Assembly: GCA_963832895.1 (NCBI GenBank)
Contig: CAWHVQ010000018.1
Location: 1-64,000 of the forward strand
Direction of reading: 5' to 3'
DNA from: JAMXLO01 sp963832895
GTDB taxonomy: Bacteria; Pseudomonadota; Alphaproteobacteria; Acetobacterales; Acetobacteraceae
Length of the DNA stretch: 64,000 nucleotides
Shown: piece after piece, positions 54,717 to 63,075 of the stretch
How positions within the stretch are numbered: the stretch's first letter is position 1
Layout: every line of letters starts with the position of its first letter
Notes under the pieces: generated by a model
The model's input: the letters and a program-made list of their open reading frames with translations, nothing else
Databases searched by the model: none
Told to the model about the DNA's origin: nothing
Program-made: the position numbers and the translations under genes

Positions 54717-55236
54717 TCAGTGCGCAGCAGCCCGCGCGGTTTCGGTCGCTGTCGTCAGCTCTTCTGCGGCCCCGGCACCGAGCTTCATCGTGCCGTCCGG
54801 CTGTGGCACGGCGACGGGAGCCACCACGACAGGGGCAACGCCGGCCTGCTTCATGTCGAGCTGATCGGCCTCCTTTGGAGCCACATCGAGCAGCGCCCGG
54901 CTTGATGCGGTCCGCGGTCCTCGACCCTTACCGTCGCCGATTTCCATTCTTCGGGTTGGTCAGCTCCGCAGTGGTACCGAGAGGCGGGGTTTTGCTGGTG
55001 GCCACATCCGAATTCGAGTTGAAGCGCCATCGGCCTTTTTCCGGTTCCTGAACTGGTGCGCGTAACAGCAGGCAAGCCTCTTCTGCTTGCGCCGAACGGT
55101 CGATGTCCCCACGCGGCGGCAGCGGCGGAAGGTGTGCCAGCTTCTCGGCTTCCTCCGTTGGCGTCAGGCCAGGCGGTGGACCGGCGGCAAACGCGCGCGA
55201 ACCAATTCCTCCGTGGGCCGCGGAAGCATGTGCCAT
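54717..55236 (-). pseudogene. RlpA-like septal lipoprotein relic
   Basis: Minus-strand pieces in several frames rebuild a double-psi beta-barrel protein of the RlpA family: MAHASAAHGGIGSRAF at 55236, then CYYAHQFRNRKKADGA, FNSNSDVATSKTPPLGTTAE, VRVEDRGPHQAGR, and LDVAPKEADQLDMKQAGVAP to the stop at 54717. At least three indels interrupt it. RlpA proteins cleave naked glycan strands or bind the septum. The C-terminal 25 residues are Ala/Thr-rich. It is clearly non-functional as read. Confidence 0.7.
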
Positions 55237-55872
55237 CGAGGGAAGGACGAATTCCGGAGTGAGGCGCCCATGGAGAACCGGGGGACCCATCCACGTAGAG
55301 ACCTTGGACAACTTGGGGGTGGGGTGGGATAGGGTCGGATCGCGCCCGTGGGCCACTCGTGCGCAATGCCAAGCGGACGGCTGAGGGGAAGCCAGTAGCC
55401 GGCAACGGCCGGAGACGCGTCAGCCTCAGACGCTTTCCGCACGGGCGGTTGGTAGCCGTTAGCGCCGGCTAGTGGGTGTTCAAAGGCAGTGTAACACACT
55501 GATGCTACTCGTGAAATTCGTTCTAATTGTCGACGCGATGTTAGGCTGACGCTCACGTGCTGACGCACAGTGTACGGCTTACGGCAGGGTGTAGGATGCC
55601 ACGCAAATCAGGAAGAACCTGCCGGCGAGGCGCGCGTAGAGAGCGGGGAGGCTCATCGATCAGGCGAACCTTCGGAACCTTGGGGGTGGGTGGGGTACGA
55701 AAAGCGCCACGTTGTGAGTGCCGATTGGCCCGCAGATCTGATGCCGGCTCTCGCCGACCCATGGCTTCGTTTTCGGGTGCGTGTCCAGTCAATGTCCTGT
55801 TCGCAGGTCGCCCGCTTGTAAGGTCGGAATGGTGGTTTCTCGGGAAGCGCCAAATTTTCAAGGCCTTATGTT
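55237..55872. other. Intergenic region with a G-rich imperfect repeat
   Basis: No gene is supported. Two similar stretches occur in the same orientation, 55258-55332 and 55632-55702. Each runs from gaggcgc through a variable part to cttgggggtgg and a further gtgggg. The 3' end of the tRNA gene lies at the right border. Confidence 0.5.
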
Positions 55873-55948
<76 letters not shown>

Positions 55949-55993
55949 CCCAAGGGCGCGCGCTATAGCAAGTGCGGTGAGCCTTGAGAAGCC

Positions 55994-57703
55994 CTAGGCC
56001 CCGGCCAGGATCGCATCCGCGCATTTCTCTGCGGTCATCAGCACCGGGAAGTTGGTGTTGGCGCAGGGCACGACCGGGAAGATCGAGGCGTCCACCACGC
56101 GCAAGCCCTCCACCGCCCGCACACGCCCCGCCGGATCGGTTACCGCCATCGGGTCGTCCTCGCTGCCCATTCGGCAGGTGCACGAGGCATGCCATACCCC
56201 CACCGCCGCCTTCCGCACGAAGGCTTCCAACTGCTCGTCGTCACGCAACAGGCCCTCCAGCGTTACCCCCTCCATGATCAGGTTCCTGATCAGGTAGCTG
56301 CGCAGCGCCGGCGGCCCGTCCAGCGCCTTTGCAAGGGCATCGGTGATCCACTTGTTCTTCTTGCTCACCAGACCGACCTGGCGAACCTTGTCGCTGTAGC
56401 TCGCCGGGAACGGATCCGTTGTCACGGTCTGCATGGTGGGCGTCAGATGCATCGCGCCGAACCGGCGTACGCCATCCATCATCCGCTCCAGATCGCGCTG
56501 ATCCGACAGTAGGTTGAAGTCTACAATCGGTTCGTCGTGCCAGTGGCGCGAGGCGAGCTTCACCTCGCCGGTCTCGGAATACGTCTTGTACACGGTGATG
56601 ATGAACGACCCGATCTGCTCGCCTACCGCGTGCCACGACGTCTTGTTGGTGACCACGGTGAACATGTCGCCCGGCGGAATGCCGTCCAGCTTCGACGAAT
56701 ACCGTAGTGCCAGATAGATGTGCCGTCGCGTGTAGTCGTTGACGATCCGCGCGAAAGGCTTGATGAATGCGGCTACAGCCACGGCCGGATGATCCTGCAG
56801 CCGCTGCCCTACGCCCGGGACTGCGGCGCGTACATCGATGCCCATGTCGCGCAGATGCGCCGCCGGGCCAATGCCGGCGCGCAACAGATGCGCGGGTGAG
56901 TGAATTGCCCCTGATGATAGAATAACCTCGTGTCCGCGGAACTCGGTCTCGCGCCCGCCCACCCGAGCGTTTACCCCGATGCAACGCAGCCCGTCGAATA
57001 GTAGCGAGCCGACCTGTGTATCGGTGGATATCGTCAAATTCTCGCGCATACGCGTGCCGGGATCGAGATAGCCGATGGCCGCCGACACGCGGCGCTCATA
57101 CGCGTTCGAGATGGTAATGGGGAAATACCCGTCCTCGAACTCTGCATTCTGATCGACTAGGAACTTGTAGCCGGCGGCCTTGAAAGTCTCGCCCGCCGCC
57201 TTGGCATGTTCCGGCCATAGATCGGGGAAGATGCGGCGAACCGGTATACGCCCTTCGTTGCCGTGCCAGGGACCATCGAAGTCCATGTCGCGCTCGACCT
57301 TCTTGAAGAAGGGCAACACGCTGTCCCAGTTCCAACCATTGGCCCCACGCGCATGCCACTCGTCGTAGTCAGTCGGCGCGCCGCGGTTGGCGAGTTGGCC
57401 GTTGATCGACGAACCACCGCCCAAAACGCGCGCCTGCTCATAGGTTCGTAGCTTCGGTCGTGGCTCATCCGGCCGATTATGCGGAATGACCTCGGTGGTG
57501 ACCTTCAGCGTCGACCACGTATAGGCGGGGTTCAGATAAGCAGTGCCCGGATAAGAGTCGAGAATCGCTGGCGGCACCTTGCCATGCGGTGTGTCCATGC
57601 CGGCTTCCAGCAGTAGCACCTTGTTCGCCGAACGTGCCGACAGCCGGTTGGCAAGCACCGATCCGGCGGAGCCGCCGCCGACGATGATGTAGTCGTATTC
57701 CAT
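55994..57703 (-). CDS. GMC-family FAD oxidoreductase (choline dehydrogenase-like)
   Basis: A 569-residue flavoprotein oxidising an alcohol. The FAD-binding start DYIIVGGGSAGSVLANRLSA is at residues 3-22, GMC signature 1 around ARVLGGGSSINGQLANRG, signature 2 in ILSSGAIHSPAHLLRAGIGP. The C-terminal active-site block is VGVWHASCTCRMGSEDDP, with His, and PCANTNFPVLMTAEKCAD. Start 57703 lies two bases after the stop of the NTF2-like gene; a longer frame to 57808 would overlap that gene. Choline dehydrogenase itself is only one possible function. Confidence 0.92.
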   Translation of the reverse strand: MEYDYIIVGGGSAGSVLANRLSARSANKVLLLEAGMDTPHGKVPPAILDSYPGTAYLNPAYTWSTLKVTTEVIPHNRPDEPRPKLRTYEQARVLGGGSSINGQLANRGAPTDYDEWHARGANGWNWDSVLPFFKKVERDMDFDGPWHGNEGRIPVRRIFPDLWPEHAKAAGETFKAAGYKFLVDQNAEFEDGYFPITISNAYERRVSAAIGYLDPGTRMRENLTISTDTQVGSLLFDGLRCIGVNARVGGRETEFRGHEVILSSGAIHSPAHLLRAGIGPAAHLRDMGIDVRAAVPGVGQRLQDHPAVAVAAFIKPFARIVNDYTRRHIYLALRYSSKLDGIPPGDMFTVVTNKTSWHAVGEQIGSFIITVYKTYSETGEVKLASRHWHDEPIVDFNLLSDQRDLERMMDGVRRFGAMHLTPTMQTVTTDPFPASYSDKVRQVGLVSKKNKWITDALAKALDGPPALRSYLIRNLIMEGVTLEGLLRDDEQLEAFVRKAAVGVWHASCTCRMGSEDDPMAVTDPAGRVRAVEGLRVVDASIFPVVPCANTNFPVLMTAEKCADAILAGA

Positions 57704-57705
57704 GC

Positions 57706-58077
57706 TCAGTGTGTCTCGGTGTGGAAGGTCTTGGATACGATGCGCCAACCCTCGGCCAGCTTTACGAAAGTGAGATAGTCGGTGAAGTAACGCGGTGGGA
57801 TCTGACACTGCACCTTGGCGAATGCGGTTGCCGGGCTGGAGCGGTCGATCTGCACCACCCAGTCATGCCGCCTGAGGTCCTGGCTCTGCGCCGATTTTCG
57901 GCTGCTCACCATGTCGAACCACTGTTCGCGCGACATGTCGCCCAGGTTGCCATCCGTCACGTAGAACAAATGTGCCACGTCGTGGAACACGCGGCCAAGT
58001 TTTGCGGTGTCGCCCTCGTAAAGGCCATCGAAGTAGGTCTGTAGCGCCTCTTCGAGATTGTGCAGGTCGGATGCCAT
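57706..58077 (-). CDS. NTF2-like (SnoaL/DUF4440-type) protein
   Basis: A 123-residue protein with the NTF2-like cone fold pattern: LEEALQTYFDGLYEGDTAKL at the start, GRVFHDVAHLFYVTDG, and a C-terminal strand pair YLTFVKLAEGWRIVSKTFHT. The family binds small hydrophobic ligands, sometimes as an isomerase or hydratase. It sits between the haloacid dehalogenase and GMC genes, two bases from the latter, so it is co-transcribed and probably handles the same compound. Confidence 0.8.
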   Translation of the reverse strand: MASDLHNLEEALQTYFDGLYEGDTAKLGRVFHDVAHLFYVTDGNLGDMSREQWFDMVSSRKSAQSQDLRRHDWVVQIDRSSPATAFAKVQCQIPPRYFTDYLTFVKLAEGWRIVSKTFHTETH

Positions 58078-58180
58078 CGTTCCTCTCCCGTTCCGCGATG
58101 AAGCATTGCGCGGTGTTCATAACGTGGCCAACAAGCCGGCAACAGTGCCGGCGGTGGCGAGCCGCCTCCATGTGAGAGCT

Positions 58181-58894
58181 TCAGACGCCCAGCTTCGTGG
58201 CCAGATCCTCGATGTCGTTCGCAACCACATCCCACTCCTGATCGGCAGAATAGTCGCGCTTCTGGTGTGGACCATACTCGTTGGGCCGGGCGAAGAACGC
58301 GGTCATCAGTCCCGACTTTCGCGCGTTCGCCAGGTCGTTGTTGTGCGCCGCTGCCATCATCAACTGCCCCGGTTCTATATCCAGCAGCTTCGCCGCACCC
58401 AGATACGTCTCCGGATCAGGCTTGAAATGTCCGAACAGGTCGGAGCCGAAGATCATGTCCCATGGAATGCCGGCGTGCTTGCCCATGTTGAGCAAAAGCG
58501 ACACATTCCCGTTGGACAGCGGCCCGATGATGAACCTCCGCTTCAACCGCGTCAGGCCGGGCACCGAATCAGGCCAGGGATTGAGCCGATGCCAGCCCCG
58601 ATTGATGTGTCCCAGATCACTCTCGGTCAGGCCGCGAATGCCGAACTCTTCCACCAGCTTGTCGAGCGACGCGCGGTGTAGCTCATCCAGGGTGGCCCAT
58701 GGCTGCTCGCCCTTGCGCACGCGGTCCATCGACGGATGATAGGCCGCCCGCCAAGCATCAACGAGCGCAGTCCAGTCGGCGTTGATGTCGCGCTGTCGGC
58801 CGAACGCAGTCAGTTCGGCTATCAGGCTGCTTCGCCAATCAACCACCGTGCCAAACGTGTCGAATACGATCGCTACTGGTTGCTTGTCCGCCAT
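58181..58894 (-). CDS. Type II haloacid dehalogenase-like protein
   Basis: A 237-residue HAD protein of the L-2-haloacid dehalogenase group. The nucleophile block is IVFDTFGTVVDWRSSL near residue 13, motif II IGPLSNGNVSLLLN, the Lys in GHFKPDPETYLGAAKLL, and the acidic motif in MMAAAHNNDLANARKSG. Start 58894 (MADKQPVAIVFD) is preferred; a longer frame exists. These enzymes replace halogen with hydroxyl at C2 of short acids, but many relatives have other substrates. It is first in an operon with the NTF2-like and GMC genes. Confidence 0.85.
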   Translation of the reverse strand: MADKQPVAIVFDTFGTVVDWRSSLIAELTAFGRQRDINADWTALVDAWRAAYHPSMDRVRKGEQPWATLDELHRASLDKLVEEFGIRGLTESDLGHINRGWHRLNPWPDSVPGLTRLKRRFIIGPLSNGNVSLLLNMGKHAGIPWDMIFGSDLFGHFKPDPETYLGAAKLLDIEPGQLMMAAAHNNDLANARKSGLMTAFFARPNEYGPHQKRDYSADQEWDVVANDIEDLATKLGV

Positions 58895-59019
58895 GGCGTC
58901 TCTCCCATTGCATCGGGCCGGCGGCCCGGAACGCGTCATCCTGCCAACTGGAACCCATGATGTGCGTCAGAGCAAGCCTCCAGAGCGTGACATCGCCTCA
59001 CCACCATCTTCGGCGAGGT

Positions 59020-59361
59020 CTAAGCGGGCAACTTGACCGCCCCATCAGGGGTTCGCTCCAGCGTTGCGACCGCCACCACCGCTCCGACAGGCAAAGTGCC
59101 ATAGATGTGCGGAAAAAGCTGCCCGCCGCGCGCGGGCTCCCAGCGCACGTTATCTCCAAGCACCGACAGGTCCACAGCGGCCAGCATAAGGCCGTCGACC
59201 CCGCTGAAATGTCTGTCCAACGTCGCGGCGACTTGGGAGCCACACGACAGGTGGATGTAGCCATCCGCAATATCCGCAGGCGATCCATGGAATACGCCGT
59301 CACGCTGCATCCGCTGTAGCTCCGTGGCCGACATCACCTTGTAGACGATCCGATCCGGCAT
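59020..59361 (-). CDS. DUF952 protein
   Basis: A 113-residue DUF952 member: RIVYKVMSATELQRMQRDGV, then DGYIHLSCGSQVAATLDRHF and PARGGQLFPHIYGTLPVGAV. The fold resembles the ADP-ribosyltransferase-like/PARP-type small domain group; the function is unproven. It is divergent from the alkyltransferase-like gene and upstream of the dehalogenase operon, on the same strand but 126 bases away. Confidence 0.88.
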   Translation of the reverse strand: MPDRIVYKVMSATELQRMQRDGVFHGSPADIADGYIHLSCGSQVAATLDRHFSGVDGLMLAAVDLSVLGDNVRWEPARGGQLFPHIYGTLPVGAVVAVATLERTPDGAVKLPA

Positions 59362-59553
59362 GGCTCCTCACTTACTTCTCGGTCGCAAGCGCAACTGACG
59401 CCAACATGCGCGAACGCGGCCGGCAGGGTTTTGCGTCAACGCGCCTCCAAGCACGTTGTGCCTGCCAAAGGGAGCAAATTCAGCTCGCATCCCAAGATGA
59501 TATGCATGGGGCGCCAATTATTAGGTAACGCTCCGCCGTGGTAAAGCCATGCC

Positions 59554-59943
59554 ATGCGTATGACCCCGGGTATCGGACGCAAGCCGCTGATGCAGCCGAA
59601 GCGCAAGCTGCTCGGGACCGAGCCGCACCGAGGCGATGGAGCCGCGGCCGCGATCTGCGCGGTAATCCGTCGCATTCCCAAGGGCTGGGTTGCCACCTAT
59701 GGCCAGGTCGCCGCGATGGCCGGCCTGCCGAAGCGCGCCCGCCTTGTCGGCCACGTACTCCAGCACCTCGAGCCCGCAATTGATATTCCCTGGCATCGCG
59801 TCGTCAACGCGAAGGGCGAGGTGTCCTACAGCCTGTCCCGCAATGGCAGCGACGCCCTCCAGCGGCGTTTGCTAGAAAAGGAAGGCGTCGAATTCGACGA
59901 CAGGGACCGCTGCAACCTGGAGCGATTCCGCTGGCCTGAATAG
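59554..59943 (+). CDS. Alkyltransferase-like protein (ATL, MGMT fold)
   Basis: A 129-residue protein with the DNA-binding half of O6-alkylguanine-DNA alkyltransferase: ICAVIRRIPKGWVATYGQVA, GLPKRARLVGHVLQ. The active-site motif reads IPWHRVVNAKGEVS, with Trp in place of the alkyl-accepting Cys of PCHRV. That substitution defines the alkyltransferase-like proteins, which bind O6-alkylguanine and hand it to nucleotide excision repair instead of repairing it directly. The true start may be at a later Met. Confidence 0.9.
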   Translation: MRMTPGIGRKPLMQPKRKLLGTEPHRGDGAAAAICAVIRRIPKGWVATYGQVAAMAGLPKRARLVGHVLQHLEPAIDIPWHRVVNAKGEVSYSLSRNGSDALQRRLLEKEGVEFDDRDRCNLERFRWPE

Positions 59944-60174
59944 AAAGTGTGGTGGGCTTTTGGCAACGCGGATCGAGCAACTCGTCGACGAAGCGTCCAT
60001 GCCCGGAGCTGATGTGATCGGCGCGAGTGGCCAGGATTGACAGATGACAACTCCGAGCAGACAACCGCCTGCATGGTGCTCGGGTCTCGTTGCACCTTTC
60101 TAGCATCATCTCGGGCACAACCTGCGGTATGTTTGGCTCCTGATGAGGCTGGAAGTGAAAGCAGGGGAAACGGC

Positions 60175-60489
60175 ATGAAATATATGATTACGTGGAAAGA
60201 GCGCTCACAGGGCTCTGCCATCGAATACGAGAAAGCCCAGCAGCGGATTCTGGATGTCTTCCGCCAGTGGAAAGCCCCCGCCAACTTCAGGATCGAACTG
60301 TTCATGATCCGTGTTGGTGATTGGGGTGGATATATGCTGGCCGACTGCGATGATCCGGTCACCGTGCACAAGCTCTGCTCTATGCTTCCAGCCTTCGAAT
60401 TTGAGGCGCGACCTGTCATTCCGATCGAGGACGCCGTGCGCGGCGAGCTCGAAGTCATGGCATGGCGCGATAGTCTGAAATTCAACTGA
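60175..60489 (+). CDS. DUF3303 protein
   Basis: A 104-residue protein beginning MKYMITWKERSQGSAIEYEK and containing IELFMIRVGDWGGYMLADCD and DAVRGELEVMAWRDSL, the DUF3303 pattern. These are small dimeric alpha-beta barrel proteins of unknown function. A clear AGGGGAA site lies upstream of the ATG at 60175. No operon partner is close. Confidence 0.8.
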   Translation: MKYMITWKERSQGSAIEYEKAQQRILDVFRQWKAPANFRIELFMIRVGDWGGYMLADCDDPVTVHKLCSMLPAFEFEARPVIPIEDAVRGELEVMAWRDSLKFN

Positions 60490-60830
60490 GGGCGCTGATT
60501 TTGCTATGGCCTCGTGCGGCAGCTACAGCGAGCCAGCGCAGCGGGGCAGGTTTGGCGGGTCCGATGCCTACTTTGGAACGACGCCGTCATTGGACCTAAC
60601 TGCAGCGATGCCGCAGATGGGTCGGCGGGCGGCATCTGAATGTCTGTATGGCACAGTGTGTAGGCATGGGAGTGCCCTGAAATCATTCAGCCGAATGCGT
60701 CCCGTTCGGACATCAAAGACATCGTGAAAGCAATGTTCCCACTGTTCTGGGGCGCGCGCCGGGGGGTAGCAAGCTTCTGATTCGGGCCGGCGCGGTGACC
60801 GGTCGTGAGACGAGAGGGAAGGGTAACGCA
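60490..60830. other. Intergenic region upstream of final operon
   Basis: About 340 bases with no supported gene. It should carry the promoter of the four-gene operon. GAGGGAAGGG just before 60831 is its ribosome binding site. Confidence 0.45.
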
Positions 60831-61700
60831 ATGCGCAGCCTGAGGATTGGCGACGTCACGATCACCAGCATAATCGAACGAGACGGACCATGGCGGCAGC
60901 CGGAGGACATGTTCCCTGCCTATGATCGGGATCTGGGACGTCGCTATTTGGCGGAGATGGACGCCGAGGTCTACGATCCTGCGACCAACCGCATGGTGAT
61001 CACCTACCAGACCTTCGTGGTACGCACGCCGCATCACACCATCCTGGTCGATACGTGCACCGGCGAGGACAAGGGCTATCCCGCGCCGATGGATTTTCCC
61101 AAGCAGCCCTGGCTCGACGGGCTCAAAGCCGAGGGACTGAGGTTCGAGGATATCGACTACGTGTTCTGCACGCATCTGCACATCGATCACTGCGGTTGGA
61201 ATACCGTGCTGCGCAATGGTCGCTGGGTGCCGACCTTCCCGAAGGCAAAATACATTTTCCACAAGCGGGAATACGCCGCCTGGGAAGCAGCCACGGCACG
61301 TGGCGACCAGCCACCCGGCGATGTCTGGCGCTTCAACTGCGAGCCGATTGTCGCCGCGGGCCAGGCGCTGCTGGTCGACGATGACTATACACTCGACGAT
61401 ACGGTATGGCTGACGCCCACGCCAGGCCACTCGCCGTGCCATTGCTGCGTCAACATACGCTCCGGCGGTCAGCGCGCGTCGGTGACCGGCGACATGATGC
61501 ACCACGCGCTGCAGTGCCGCGAACCCGAATGGTCGACGATCTTCGACTGGGATGCGAAGGAGGCGGCAGCTTCGCGTCGGAAGTTCCTGAGCGATGTGGC
61601 GGACACCAGCACGCTGGTCCTGCCGATCCACTTTCCGTCGCCGACCGTCGGCCGCGTGACTGCGGACGGCGAGCGCTTCCGCTACTCGTTCGTGCGGTAA
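60831..61700 (+). CDS. MBL-fold metallohydrolase
   Basis: A 289-residue metallo-beta-lactamase-fold hydrolase. The metal motif FCTHLHIDHCGWN (HxHxDH) is near residue 112; other ligands are in PTPGHSPCHCCV, SVTGDMMHHALQC, and the late His in VLPIHFPSPTVG. The group includes lactonases (quorum-sensing lactones) and organophosphate or carboxylic-ester hydrolases. ATG 60831 has GAGGGAAGGG upstream; a longer frame from 60795 does not. It is first in an operon with a VOC protein, a phytanoyl-CoA dioxygenase relative and a serine hydrolase, suggesting a xenobiotic or lactone catabolic route. Confidence 0.9.
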   Translation: MRSLRIGDVTITSIIERDGPWRQPEDMFPAYDRDLGRRYLAEMDAEVYDPATNRMVITYQTFVVRTPHHTILVDTCTGEDKGYPAPMDFPKQPWLDGLKAEGLRFEDIDYVFCTHLHIDHCGWNTVLRNGRWVPTFPKAKYIFHKREYAAWEAATARGDQPPGDVWRFNCEPIVAAGQALLVDDDYTLDDTVWLTPTPGHSPCHCCVNIRSGGQRASVTGDMMHHALQCREPEWSTIFDWDAKEAAASRRKFLSDVADTSTLVLPIHFPSPTVGRVTADGERFRYSFVR

Positions 61701-61710
61701 GGAGACGAAC

Positions 61711-62112
61711 ATGCGAGCCTACAACTATGACCACGTCCATCTGCGCAGTCCGAACCCGGACGCGACCGCGCGTTTCTTCGAGACGATGTTCAACGCGGAG
61801 GTGACCCGCAGCGTCTATCCCGACGGCACGCTGTATCCCGGCCAGATGCGCGTCACGATGAAGGTCGGCGGCCAGAAGGTGCTCATTGCGCCGGCGCACC
61901 CACACGATCCTATGACTCCCGCGCCGCAGTTCCCGTATTATGGCCTGGAGCACATCGGTCTGACGGTCGATGACGTCGATGCCGCCTGTGAGGAACTGCG
62001 CGCCAAGGGAGCCGAAATAGCGATCGGCCCGCTGACGCGCGACCCTGGTACGCGCCTGGCGTTCGTCCGCGGTCCGGAGGGTATCATGGTGGAACTGGTG
62101 CAGAGCCGATAG
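61711..62112 (+). CDS. VOC-family protein
   Basis: A 133-residue vicinal-oxygen-chelate protein: RAYNYDHVHLRSPNPDATAR with the first metal ligand, YYGLEHIGLTVDDVDAACEE, and a C-terminal FVRGPEGIMVELVQ carrying the Glu ligand. Two beta-alpha-beta-beta-beta modules fill it. It could be a lyase, isomerase or ring-cleaving dioxygenase. It starts 10 bases after the MBL gene stop, with AAGGAGACG as ribosome site. Confidence 0.88.
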   Translation: MRAYNYDHVHLRSPNPDATARFFETMFNAEVTRSVYPDGTLYPGQMRVTMKVGGQKVLIAPAHPHDPMTPAPQFPYYGLEHIGLTVDDVDAACEELRAKGAEIAIGPLTRDPGTRLAFVRGPEGIMVELVQSR

Positions 62113-62181
62113 CGTCGGCGCCCCCCTCGCAATGACAGGGCAAGCGGGATGCGCTAACCTGGGTTCCCTCGGGAGGAACTC

Positions 62182-63075
62182 ATGCTGACCAAGGCCCAGA
62201 TAGACCAGTACAACGAGATCGGCGCCATCGTGGTGCCTGACGTCTTGAGCACGGACGAGGTGCAACGGCTGCGCCGGGTGACCGATGAGTTCGTCGAACG
62301 CGCCCGCGGCATCACTGCGCACAACGAGATTTACGACCTCGAGGACAGCCACACGCCGGAAAGCCCGCGTGTCCGCCGCATCAAGGCGGCGCACCTGCAC
62401 CATGCCGAATATGCGCGTCTGGCGCGGCATCCGAGAATTCTCGCCGTCCTGCAGGATCTCTGGGGCTCCGACATCCGCTTTGATACCGCCAAGCTCAACT
62501 TGAAGTGCGCGGGGTTCGGAGCGCCGGTCGAGTGGCATCAGGACTGGGCGTTCTATCCGCACACCAACGACGATCTTGCCGCGGTCGGCGTGATGTTCGA
62601 CGACATGGAGATGGCAAACGGCCCGCTGATGATCGTGCCTGGCAGCCATCGTGGCCCGATCCACGACCACCACACCGACGGCATCTTCTGCGGCGCGATG
62701 GACCCCGCCAATCGCGACGTGGACTACGCCGGCGCGGTCCCGCTCACCGGCAGGGCCGGCTCGGTCACGGTGCATCATGTGCGCGCCGTGCATGGCTCGG
62801 CGCCCAACGTGTCCGACCACGACCGCCGCCTGCTGCTGTTCCAGTTCCGCACCGCCGATGCATGGCCGCTACTCGGCTTCCCCGCCGGCATCGAGAAGTT
62901 CAAGGAACTGATGGTGTGCGGCGTCCATCGCGAGCCGCGGCTCGAGCACGTGCCGGTGCGGCTGCCGCTGCCGCCGGCCAAACTGCAAGGCTCTCTCTAT
63001 GAGAATCAGAAGGGCATGAAGAGCCGCTACTTTGCTGTGCCGGCCGAAGCACGGCAGCCCGAGTTGGCGAAATGA
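62182..63075 (+). CDS. Phytanoyl-CoA dioxygenase family oxygenase
   Basis: A 297-residue Fe(II)/2-oxoglutarate-type dioxygenase of the PhyH family. The metal facial triad is visible as EWHQDWAFYPHTNDD (HxD) and a later His in VHHVRAVHGSAPN; the 2-oxoglutarate-binding Arg is likely in DHDRRLLLFQFR. It hydroxylates a hydrophobic substrate. The stop overlaps the start of the next gene (ATGA), so both are translationally coupled. GGGAGGAAC precedes the ATG. Confidence 0.9.
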   Translation: MLTKAQIDQYNEIGAIVVPDVLSTDEVQRLRRVTDEFVERARGITAHNEIYDLEDSHTPESPRVRRIKAAHLHHAEYARLARHPRILAVLQDLWGSDIRFDTAKLNLKCAGFGAPVEWHQDWAFYPHTNDDLAAVGVMFDDMEMANGPLMIVPGSHRGPIHDHHTDGIFCGAMDPANRDVDYAGAVPLTGRAGSVTVHHVRAVHGSAPNVSDHDRRLLLFQFRTADAWPLLGFPAGIEKFKELMVCGVHREPRLEHVPVRLPLPPAKLQGSLYENQKGMKSRYFAVPAEARQPELAK

